Assembly (NCBI GenBank): GCA_039028895.1 | Contig: JBCCHF010000012.1 | Span: 1 to 64,000, forward strand | Length of the DNA stretch: 64,000 nucleotides | Origin: JAHDCJ01 sp039028895 | GTDB taxonomy: Bacteria; Bacteroidota; Bacteroidia; Chitinophagales; Saprospiraceae | Direction of reading: 5' to 3' | Part shown: positions 57,801 to 64,000 of the stretch, piece after piece | How positions within the stretch are numbered: the first letter of the stretch is position 1 | How the letters are laid out: the number at the start of each line of letters is the position of its first letter | Program-made: the position numbers and the translations under genes | Notes under the pieces: generated by a model | Told to the model about the DNA's origin: nothing | What the model saw: only the letters and a program-made list of their open reading frames with translations | The model's database searches: none

Positions 57801-58019
57801 ACATAAAATATTGTGTGCCTTGGTATCCGTCTTTTTAAGAATATTCCCAATGCGAGCGCTCAGGATATGGGTTTTACCTGTACCTGGTCCGGCAACCACC
57901 AGGACGGGGCCTTCAATGGTTTCCACGGCTTCCCTTTGAGCCTGGTTAAGTCGTGCCAGCTCTTGCTCAAAATTCTCTTCGTGTTTCTTACGGATATGTT
58001 GGTCTCCTCGCTTTGACAT
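54828..58019 (-). CDS. UvrD/PcrA-type DNA helicase fused to a RecB-family PD-(D/E)XK nuclease
   Basis: 1063 residues. The SF1A helicase core (1-740) has GPGTGKT (residues 44-50), DEFQDT (about 279), GDDDQSIYEFQGA (about 310), ENYRSSQHIL and VAMTRAKERLW (motif VI). The C-terminal nuclease has GTVDKIEFL, then HIVDYKT (about 936). Cys at about 803 (DCSLSFYF) and the CGKANCKWC cluster near 1040 match the iron-sulphur staple that clamps AddB/RecB-family nucleases. It probably unwinds and degrades DNA ends in recombinational repair. No AddB or RecC partner gene is adjacent. The start at 58019 (MSKRGDQHI) precedes an acidic leader; it is divergent from the TPR-like gene with 50 nt between. Confidence 0.93.
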   Translation of the reverse strand: MSKRGDQHIRKKHEENFEQELARLNQAQREAVETIEGPVLVVAGPGTGKTHILSARIGNILKKTDTKAHNILCLTYTDAGVNAMRQRLLHFIGPESHKVHIYTFHSFCNSVIQDNLTLFGVRDLEPVSQLERVEVIRDLIDGLKGGHPLVQMKGDLYFYERHLRDLFDKIKAEQWTASLVDERIDEYLENLKSDPEFLYKKRHGQNKVGDLRQAKYNKVKERMERLRAGAWMFPDYELLMRRRKRYDFADMIRWVVDKFRQDKDLLRNYQEQYLYVLVDEFQDTNGAQTELLKKLIDYWEKPNIFVVGDDDQSIYEFQGARVRNITEFHKGYDNIALVVLKENYRSSQHILDTAKELIENNDLRLVKKLASAEIDKNLVAANDAVANSKVLPEIIRYHNPLHEDGKIVERIESLRDEGVRLGEIAIIYAKHKQSFNIIDLLERKSIPYSAKRRVNVLEVPMIRNILTFLSYLSKEYERPNSGDDLLYRIMHFDFLGIEAADITQLAVHMNSVYQQKLFGKPTKYSNSWRDLIGDEARLGGLSIRSLPAILRLSKLIDELILDYVNLSLPKLFERLINRSGLLTAITNAPDKVWQVQVISTLFEFIRGEAQKFPSIDVNRLLDIFKRMKDNYLELSIQKSQYAEDTGVNLLTAHGAKGLEFKYVFIIDAVKDNWEPSNRTARGRFAFPDTLTFSGAEDEMEASRRLFYVAMTRAKERLWISFSEQDLNQKERSRAVFVDEILNATQLEIIDEHMATANLVEAQLLLMQETEIPVLESPLTAEELDALLENFVLSPTSLCRFLDCSLSFYFENVLHIPSTSSDAAAYGSAIHYALRRHFEKMRANKEKEFPMPEDLVRDFEFDLSRRKIYFSETQYKRRLELGRIVLPDYFSARIETWRKIVDLEHEFRNIEIDGVPVTGTVDKIEFLSPTRLHIVDYKTSTYRPQQSKPPSEKHPLGGDYWRQLVFYKILLENYRSQNWQVVSGEIDYVEPDKKSGGGFKRIEISLSAEAEKIVHAQIKETWQKIQNHEFFEGCGKANCKWCNFVNAQQTADSFNSVIAEEMDD

Positions 58020-58069
58020 TTACCCTGTCGATGATTGCACAAAATAGATAAAAATAATACCTTATCGCC

Positions 58070-58600
58070 ATGCCAAAATATTTAAATGCCGGCTTTTTAA
58101 TTTCCATGGCCCTTGTAGTTGTGGTTGTGGCATTATCTATCGTATCCTTTCTGAATAAAGATACTGAAATGGATAAGTTATTTGACAAATACTTCGAGGC
58201 TTACCAGGGATATCCCAGAGTAGGAGAAGCCACTAACGGTGAGATCTCATTTGCACAAGCAATTGACGCTTATCGATCAGGCGATTTCCATAAAAGCTCG
58301 AAGCTCTTACACACTATTTCTGCCTCAGATACTGCAACTGCCGAGCATTTCTTTTTCCTGGGTAACAGCCTTCTCGCGCAAAAACCACCGAAAGCAGGAA
58401 AGGCACAGGATGCTTTTCGCGAAGTCTTCAAATTGAAAGATGGATATATCAATGAAACCAAATGGTATTTCGGTTTAGCCAGCCTCAAAAAAAAGGAGAA
58501 AGATGCAGCTCGCACCATTCTATGGGAGATCGCCAGGAAAGGTAGTGGATTCAAGCAGGCGGAAGCTAGGAAAATAGTTGATTCGCTATTAGAGGATTGA
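58070..58600 (+). CDS. Membrane-anchored TPR-like protein
   Basis: 176 residues. One N-terminal transmembrane helix (FLISMALVVVVVALSIVSFL) is followed by a charged segment. Tetratricopeptide-like helices come next: FAQAIDAYRSGDFHKSSKLL, AEHFFFLGNSLLAQ, AQDAFREVFKLKDGY, and ETKWYFGLASLKKKEKDAA. The last helix is EARKIVDSLLED. A scaffold role is likely but the partner is unknown. The start is 50 nt from the divergent helicase start. A hairpin lies just past the stop. Confidence 0.75.
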   Translation: MPKYLNAGFLISMALVVVVVALSIVSFLNKDTEMDKLFDKYFEAYQGYPRVGEATNGEISFAQAIDAYRSGDFHKSSKLLHTISASDTATAEHFFFLGNSLLAQKPPKAGKAQDAFREVFKLKDGYINETKWYFGLASLKKKEKDAARTILWEIARKGSGFKQAEARKIVDSLLED

Positions 58601-58621
58601 TTATATGGACTTTTGTTTTTG

Positions 58622-58691
58622 GAGTCTCTCAAAGAGGGGCCCGCATTATAGCCTTACACTAAAAGTACGGAGAGCCCCATTCCGGAGACTC
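58622..58691. terminator. Two-stem hairpin region between the TPR-like gene and the flippase
   Basis: GAGTCTC (58622-58628) pairs with GAGACTC (58685-58691), and inside it GGGGC (58636-58640) pairs with GCCCC (58674-58678). The structure spans 70 nt. There is no clear T-run, so it may be an mRNA structure or a repeat relic rather than a true terminator. Confidence 0.45.
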
Positions 58692-58824
58692 TGCTAGAAC
58701 ATGATTAATTTTAGAACCGCGAATTCCCCGATACTGGGAGCGATTATTGTTAGCCTGTGGGCGAATTCTTTTTCTTATCGAAAGATTCCGCAAGGAATGC
58801 CGTTATTTGTATAAAACTATTCCA

Positions 58825-60357
58825 TTGTCATTAATCAAAAAATTAGCTGGGGAAACAGCCATTTACGGGCTTAGCACGATTATAGGTAGGGTCTTGAACT
58901 ACCTGCTGGTGCCCTTATATACCCGTATTTTTTTGACTGCAGAATATGGGATCGTCGCTGAGCTCTATGCTTATGTTGGGTTTTTAAGCGTGATTTTCAT
59001 TTACCGAATGGAAACTGCCTTCTTCAGGTATGGTACCGAAAAAGAAAATCGGCAGAAAGCTTATTCGACGGCCCTGACATCACTGTTTGGTAGCACATTG
59101 TTTTTTGTTGCGGCCCTGCTGTTGTTATCCCAACCTATTGCGAATGCTCTTGAATACCCTGATCAGCAAAAGTATATCATCTGGTTTGCCTTCATTATTG
59201 GTTTTGATGCTTTAGCTGCATTGCCTTTTGCTCGGTTGAGATTAGAGAATAAAGCCCTTCGGTTTGCAGTCATTAAACTCATTAACATTGGGCTGAATAT
59301 CGGCATTAACCTTTTTTTCCTATTGCTGTGTCCATGGCTTGTCACGAAAGGGTATGAAGGAATTTACAAAATTTACAATCCTGAGCTCGGCATAGGTTAT
59401 ATCTTCATTGCCAACCTTGTGGCCAGTGCAGTGACTATCTTGCTCTTATCGCCTTATTATTTTTCCGAAAGGCAAAATTCAAAAGGAATTACCCGTCGAG
59501 TTCCTGTTTTCCTGAATGGCCTTTTCGACAGGGCACTTTGGAAAAAGATGCTCTTTTATGCAGGGCCGCTGGTTATCGTTGGTTTTGCAGGCATCATTAA
59601 CGAAATGCTCGACAGGGGGTTACTCAAACAACTTTTGGATGGTGATCTCGATTTCCGGACCGGCCAAATTGGAATCTATAGCGCCAATTACAAAATTGCG
59701 ATGCTGATCACCCTATTCACAACAGCATTCACTTATGCAGCCGAACCCTTCTTTTTCAGCAATGCGAAAAGGGAAGATGCCCAAAAGATCTATGCCACCG
59801 TGGCACAGCTTTTTACAGCGATAGCCTGTCTTGGGTTTGTTGGGATTCTTCTTTATATCGATATTTTCAAATACTTCGTTGGGGAGGAGTTCCGCTCGGG
59901 TTTGAGTGTTGTTCCAATTTTGCTATTGGCTAATATCTGTCTTGGCTTGTACTATAATCTTGCGGTCTGGTTCAAACTGACAGACCGGACTATTATGGGG
60001 GCTTACATCTCCGGTGGAGGGGCCATAATCACTATTATCCTGAACATCATTCTCATTCCAAAAATTGGTTATATCGGGTCGGCATGGACAACGCTTTTCT
60101 GCTATAGCACAATGGTAATTGCCAGTTATTTTCTTGGACAAAAGTTTTATCCGGTTCCCTATAAGACAGGTCGAATTTTGCTTTACATCTTACTCGCTAT
60201 GTTTGTTTACGGTATCAGCATTCCTGTAAGGACATATTTTGGTCCTGGATCAATTATGGTGTTTGTTTCAGCGACTGTGTTATTATTGACCTATTTATCT
60301 ATTTTATGCGCCTTGGAAAAAGAACATGTTATGGCCTTTGTAAGGAACCGGAATTGA
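58825..60357 (+). CDS. Wzx/MATE-type polysaccharide flippase
   Basis: 510 residues, about 12-14 membrane helices. The start LSLIKKLAGETAIYGLSTI followed by GRVLNYLLVPLYTRIF is typical of O-antigen or exopolysaccharide lipid flippases of the MOP superfamily in Bacteroidota, as are YGIVAELYAYVGFLSVIFIYRMETAFFRYG and VIIVGFAGIINEM-like middle parts. It would move lipid-linked sugar units to the periplasm. A TTG start at 58825 is chosen because it matches this conserved N-terminus; the frame also runs back to a TTG at 58747 with 26 residues of poor character. No other polysaccharide genes are in the window. Confidence 0.85.
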   Translation: MSLIKKLAGETAIYGLSTIIGRVLNYLLVPLYTRIFLTAEYGIVAELYAYVGFLSVIFIYRMETAFFRYGTEKENRQKAYSTALTSLFGSTLFFVAALLLLSQPIANALEYPDQQKYIIWFAFIIGFDALAALPFARLRLENKALRFAVIKLINIGLNIGINLFFLLLCPWLVTKGYEGIYKIYNPELGIGYIFIANLVASAVTILLLSPYYFSERQNSKGITRRVPVFLNGLFDRALWKKMLFYAGPLVIVGFAGIINEMLDRGLLKQLLDGDLDFRTGQIGIYSANYKIAMLITLFTTAFTYAAEPFFFSNAKREDAQKIYATVAQLFTAIACLGFVGILLYIDIFKYFVGEEFRSGLSVVPILLLANICLGLYYNLAVWFKLTDRTIMGAYISGGGAIITIILNIILIPKIGYIGSAWTTLFCYSTMVIASYFLGQKFYPVPYKTGRILLYILLAMFVYGISIPVRTYFGPGSIMVFVSATVLLLTYLSILCALEKEHVMAFVRNRN

Positions 60358-60387
60358 TGAAGGCAAAGATCCGATTTTTCAGCAAGG

Positions 60388-60690
60388 TTATTCTTCCTCT
60401 TCTCCAGAAATAAAATTCCTTAATTTTTCAATGAGGCTAATGCCAACCTTTCCTTCATCCAGGCTTTTTCGGATTGCCGTGACGGCTGCTGTCAGATGCA
60501 CATGAGTCAGATTTTTTGCTGCAGAAAGATGTTTATCACAAAACCATGCAGCATTAGGCGGATGGCCTACAAATCCTGGCTGTTCAGCCATCACATACCA
60601 TTCTTCATCTTTGGCCGTTCGCTCAAAATAGAGGAGGTCGCCGCCTTCGGAAAAACGCTCACCACAGATTTCGCAAATGGGAGGTTGCAT
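60388..60690 (-). CDS. Small conserved protein with zinc-ribbon-like cysteines
   Basis: 100 residues, not recognised. MQPPICEICGERFSEGGD has a Cys-x2-Cys pair. A second part, FCDKHLSAAKNLTHVH, supplies Cys and His, so it may bind zinc. The C-terminus is acidic (ISGEEEE). It lies 9 nt behind the stop of the fused E1 dehydrogenase gene on the same strand, so it probably shares its transcript. Confidence 0.75.
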   Translation of the reverse strand: MQPPICEICGERFSEGGDLLYFERTAKDEEWYVMAEQPGFVGHPPNAAWFCDKHLSAAKNLTHVHLTAAVTAIRKSLDEGKVGISLIEKLRNFISGEEEE

Positions 60691-60699
60691 AGGCTAAAT

Positions 60700-62676
60700 T
60701 TAGTAGGCCGCCAATTCGGCGAGCAATATTTTGAATCGATCCTTTGGGAGAAAACCAGCTTCAAGTTCTTTCGCAAAAGGAACAGGTGTATCAAGGCTAG
60801 CAGCCCTTTTGACAGGTGCATCGAGGTGTTCAAAAAGGTGTTCAGAAATCCAGGCAGAAATTTCACTTGCAACACCTCCTGTCAACGTATCTTCCTGGAG
60901 CAGTATGACCTTATTGGTTTTCTTTACGCTTGCCGCAATGGAGTCATAATCGACTGGTAATAAAGTGCGCAAATCGATCAGGTCAGCACTCAATCCTTGT
61001 TCATCAATGGTTTCTTTTGCCCAATGAACGGCAGCACCATAAGCAATAACTGTGACATCATCACCTTCCCTAACCAAAGCCGCTTTTCCGATCTCAACCG
61101 TATAATAATCATCAGGAACCTTGTCCGTCAAACTCCGATAAAGGGCTTTATGCTCAAAATACATTACCGGGTTGGGATCTTCAAAAGCCGCCAACAACAA
61201 TCCTTTGGCATCATAAGGATTAGACGGATACACAATCTTCAAACCCGGGGTATGAAAAAACCAGGCCTCATTACTTTGCGAATGGAAAGGACCTGCTCCT
61301 ACTCCACCGCCACACGGCATTCTGATTACAACATCTGCATTTTCGCCCCAGCGATAATGCAGCTTTGCCAGGTTATTGACGATCTGGTTAAATCCACAAG
61401 TCACAAAATCCGCGAATTGCATTTCCACCATTGATTTATATCCTGCTAAACTCAATCCTAATCCGGCACCCACAATTGCAGATTCACAAAGTGGTGTATT
61501 TCTGACCCGTTCTCTCCCAAACTGCTCAACAAATCCTTGGGTGATCTTGAAAACCCCTCCATATTCGGCAATATCCTGGCCCATTAAAACCAGGTTGTCG
61601 TATTTCTCCATCGCTTGCCGCAATCCATCTGAAATCGCATCAATGAATCGTTTTTCAGGAATATTCATGGTGGCAGGACTCGCAGCAATTGGTGTATGAG
61701 GAGCGTATACTTCCTTTGTTTCTTTATCAAGAGAAAACTCAACTATCGGTTCTTCAAAAGCCATATCCAATCCCTGTTGGATTTCAGCGGTGATTTCTTG
61801 TCTTAATGCCTTGATCTCCGCTTCACTAATCACCCCTTTATCAAGCAGGAATTGTTGGAAATTGTCAACCGGGTCTTTTTCTGCCCAAGCCTTCATTAAT
61901 TCTTTGGGCACGTACTTGGTGCCAGAGGCTTCTTCATGTCCACGCATTCTGAATGTCAGGCACTCTACCAATACAGGCCTTGGGTTTTGTCTGATGTCTT
62001 CGGCTAATCTTCGAATTGTCGTATAGACTTCCAGGATGTTATTGCCATCTACCTGAATGGCTTCCATACCATAACCTGCGCCTTTATCCATCAGAGCGGC
62101 ACACTTAAATTGCTCACTTGTTGGAGTTGACAATCCGTATCCGTTATTTTCGATGATAAAAAGCACCGGCAGGTTCCATACTGCAGCGACATTAAGTGCT
62201 TCATGGAACTCACCTTCCGAGGTGCCGCCTTCCCCAGAAAAAGCAGCAACAACTTTCTTGTCGCCTGACAATAAGTGCGCAAGCCCAACCCCTCCGGCCA
62301 ACGACAACTGCGGGCCAAGATGAGAGATCATCCCGACGATATTAAATTCCTTGGCACCAAAGTGAAAAGAACGGTCTCTGCCCTGAGTAAACCCTGGCAT
62401 TTTGCCTTGCCATTGACAAAAAAGACGGTGTAAAGGAATATTTCTTGTCGTAAAAACACCCAGATTCCTATGCATAGGAAAGATAAATTCATCTTCCGTA
62501 AGTGCAGAAGTAACCCCAACTGAAATTGCTTCCTGTCCAATTCCAGAAAACCATTTGGAGATTTTTCCCTGGCGCAGGAGAACCAACATTTTTTCCTCAA
62601 TCATTCTAGGCTTTAGCAATCTTTTGTACAATAGTTGCAAAAGTGGCTTGCGAATACCTTTCCGATCAAATTTCAT
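60700..62676 (-). CDS. 2-oxo acid dehydrogenase E1, alpha and beta subunits fused
   Basis: 658 residues. The alpha part (about 1-330) has FSGIGQEAISVG, FPMHRNLGVF, and the thiamine diphosphate motif region GEGGTSEGEFHEALNVAAV followed by IIENNGYG. The beta part (about 345-658) starts FIDAISDGLRQAMEKYDNLV, has MGQDIAEYGGVFKIT, then CESAIVGAGLGLSLAG, and ends with the transketolase C-terminal domain (GAAVHWAKETIDEQG, LRTLLPVDYDSI). It resembles branched-chain or pyruvate E1 of Bacteroidota, which often carry this alpha-beta fusion. The E2 and E3 genes are not in the window. The substrate is therefore not certain. Confidence 0.93.
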   Translation of the reverse strand: MKFDRKGIRKPLLQLLYKRLLKPRMIEEKMLVLLRQGKISKWFSGIGQEAISVGVTSALTEDEFIFPMHRNLGVFTTRNIPLHRLFCQWQGKMPGFTQGRDRSFHFGAKEFNIVGMISHLGPQLSLAGGVGLAHLLSGDKKVVAAFSGEGGTSEGEFHEALNVAAVWNLPVLFIIENNGYGLSTPTSEQFKCAALMDKGAGYGMEAIQVDGNNILEVYTTIRRLAEDIRQNPRPVLVECLTFRMRGHEEASGTKYVPKELMKAWAEKDPVDNFQQFLLDKGVISEAEIKALRQEITAEIQQGLDMAFEEPIVEFSLDKETKEVYAPHTPIAASPATMNIPEKRFIDAISDGLRQAMEKYDNLVLMGQDIAEYGGVFKITQGFVEQFGRERVRNTPLCESAIVGAGLGLSLAGYKSMVEMQFADFVTCGFNQIVNNLAKLHYRWGENADVVIRMPCGGGVGAGPFHSQSNEAWFFHTPGLKIVYPSNPYDAKGLLLAAFEDPNPVMYFEHKALYRSLTDKVPDDYYTVEIGKAALVREGDDVTVIAYGAAVHWAKETIDEQGLSADLIDLRTLLPVDYDSIAASVKKTNKVILLQEDTLTGGVASEISAWISEHLFEHLDAPVKRAASLDTPVPFAKELEAGFLPKDRFKILLAELAAY

Positions 62677-62898
62677 AAGTCTTCATTTCTGTCAGAAATC
62701 AATGCAAACGTACTAAACTTATTTCACTATATTTATCACCCTGAAATTAGGAGTCAATTTCGCATTGTAGATGCAACCTTTTCAGGGTTAGAATTAATCT
62801 TTTTTATATCCATTCTTGTCTGCATGTTTCGGGCAACTTAAGCTCTTTTTCTTCGTTATTTTGTAAAGGCATTTCAGGATGCTAAAACATGAACCCAA

Positions 62899-64000
62899 AT
62901 GCTTCGCCTAGGAAAGAGCGTTCTATTCACACTATTTATGGCTATATCGATGTCTGCCTGGTCGCAGGGCCAGTACGACGTGCAGGTCGTGATAACCAGT
63001 ATAGACTGTGCCAACCTGGAGCTCTGTGCGGAGATCCAGATAAAAGCAACCAGCTCTACGACTAACTTCAATGTAGCAGATCAGAATTACCGCTTTACCT
63101 TCTCCTCCAACCTCGCCAACCCTACTATTGATGCAGAGCTTACCATAAGTGGATTCGCCGTCTCAGGTCCATTTGTAAGTCTTTACGACCCACACACCTT
63201 AACCGGATCGAGTGGGAATCTATTGTCTTATAATGTTATCCTCGCAGGTGGCGATGGATACTTCCTGGATGAAAATACTTGGGTATCAGTTGGCAGAGTT
63301 TGCTTTGACATTATCGACACCAATGGTTGTTTCAGCTTCGACTGGAATGAACCTGGGATTGACTTTCCACCAGTCATCATTGTTGGCAAAGACATGAACG
63401 TTCTGTTTGGGGCCACTCCAGGTAATTTTATAGATGATTCACAAAGTTGCAGCGGTGTACAATGCAGTGATCCACCTATGGCTGAAGACGATAGCTTCGT
63501 TACCAACCAGGACACCCCGCTTAATGGTGACATGTCATTAAACGACGTGGAGCCTGATGGTGATATGCTCCACTATACAACCAACCCGGTTGTACCGCCT
63601 TTAAACGGGAATGTTATTATTTCTGCAGACGGCACCTTTACTTATACACCAAACCTTGGTTTTATCGGACTTGATTCTTTTATGTATGAAGTGTGTGATC
63701 CTGATATGCCTCCGCAATGCGATACTGCGACTGTAGTCATTGATGTAAGCGACTGTAATAGTCTTCCAGGATTGACTTTTAATGCTGACCCTTGTAACCA
63801 GATCGTCACTATTACTGCTAACGACGTTGGGGCCGGAGCGACTTACACCTGGGGCTTTGGACCAGGAACCATGCCGGCTACAGCCACTGGTCTCGGCCCT
63901 CATATTGTCGAGTTCCCTGTTTCCGGAATACAAAACGTAGAACTAACTGTCGACTTTAATGGCTGTAACGTCACGGGGTCATTATCTGTAACTGTTACAG
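62899..64000 (+). CDS. Large secreted surface protein, N-terminal part (runs off the window)
   Basis: At least 367 residues, open to the window edge. The start MLRLGKSVLFTLFMAISMS is a signal peptide (cleaved near AWSQ). Residues about 20-190 form a cohesin-like/unknown beta-rich domain (CAEIQIKATSSTTNF, VGRVCFDIIDTNGCF). Residues about 195-285 are a Big_9/cadherin-like domain (AEDDSFVTNQDTPLNG, DGTFTYTPNLGFIGLDSF, YEVCD, TATVVIDV). A PKD-like domain begins after about 290 (ATYTWGFGPG, PHIVEFPVSG). This layout is that of Bacteroidota surface adhesins, usually with a T9SS sorting domain at the far end, here outside. Confidence 0.85.
   Translation, partial: MLRLGKSVLFTLFMAISMSAWSQGQYDVQVVITSIDCANLELCAEIQIKATSSTTNFNVADQNYRFTFSSNLANPTIDAELTISGFAVSGPFVSLYDPHTLTGSSGNLLSYNVILAGGDGYFLDENTWVSVGRVCFDIIDTNGCFSFDWNEPGIDFPPVIIVGKDMNVLFGATPGNFIDDSQSCSGVQCSDPPMAEDDSFVTNQDTPLNGDMSLNDVEPDGDMLHYTTNPVVPPLNGNVIISADGTFTYTPNLGFIGLDSFMYEVCDPDMPPQCDTATVVIDVSDCNSLPGLTFNADPCNQIVTITANDVGAGATYTWGFGPGTMPATATGLGPHIVEFPVSGIQNVELTVDFNGCNVTGSLSVTVT

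Noticed and set aside
54828..58019. Phage-defence helicase-nuclease system
   Set aside because: The domain layout fits DNA repair, and the neighbours (GDPD, TPR-like protein, flippase) include no toxin, sensor or methylase.

Overview
The window looks like chromosomal DNA of a member of the Bacteroidota, most likely a Saprospiria/Lewinella-type marine or sludge bacterium, although the sequence alone cannot fix the genus. The reasons are: giant SprB-repeat surface proteins at the left edge; a type IX secretion (T9SS) C-terminal sorting domain at 35959-37440; several TAnnTTTG -7 boxes and no clear Shine-Dalgarno sequences; Bacteroidota-typical families (DUF3078, GGGP synthase/PcrB, PadR-PspC pair, fused E1 alpha/beta dehydrogenase, bacterial ceramide genes); and moderate GC. 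No rRNA, tRNA, CRISPR array, prophage or transposase gene was recognised.

Left edge (1-14103, minus strand): one huge cell-surface adhesin gene. It has a signal peptide, a P-domain-like region, an Ig-like region and about 48 tandem SprB units of about 76 residues. It is interrupted by a single in-frame TAG at 7372-7374, but the same frame stays open to the window edge, and the C-terminus lies outside.

14.3-23.1 kb: housekeeping genes (pcrB-like, rsgA, dtd, a MazG-like NTP pyrophosphohydrolase and convergent polA), then a DUF3078 secreted protein, an MscS-like channel, a small conserved protein and an ECF sigma factor.

23.4-30.8 kb: a PadR-PspC operon behind a dyad operator, a VTT-family membrane protein, an MtfA-like protein whose zinc motif is destroyed, and a likely sphingolipid locus. 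That locus is a cerR-like SDR, divergent from serine palmitoyltransferase followed by a bCerS-like acyltransferase, which together would suffice for ceramide synthesis.

30.9-41.2 kb: an S9 peptidase, a 0.5 kb inverted-repeat-bounded element holding five tandem 86-nt units, a CE1/LpqC-like esterase, a second smaller hairpin of the same family, an unrecognised conserved protein, a LamG-type T9SS cargo protein, two methyltransferases, a small secreted protein, a DinB protein and a zinc alcohol dehydrogenase.

41.2-46.8 kb: a sugar-acid locus with a GH3 beta-glucosidase lipoprotein divergent from a gluconokinase/6-phosphogluconate dehydrogenase fusion and a GntP permease. Gluconate would be imported, phosphorylated and decarboxylated to ribulose 5-phosphate by two polypeptides.

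47-64 kb: small secreted proteins, a second S9 peptidase, a Tat-type secreted protein, a gingipain-type C25 peptidase, a glycerophosphodiesterase, a UvrD-type helicase fused to a RecB-like nuclease, a TPR-like membrane protein, a Wzx-type flippase, a small zinc-ribbon-like protein, the fused E1 dehydrogenase and, at the right edge, the start of another large PKD/Big-type surface protein.
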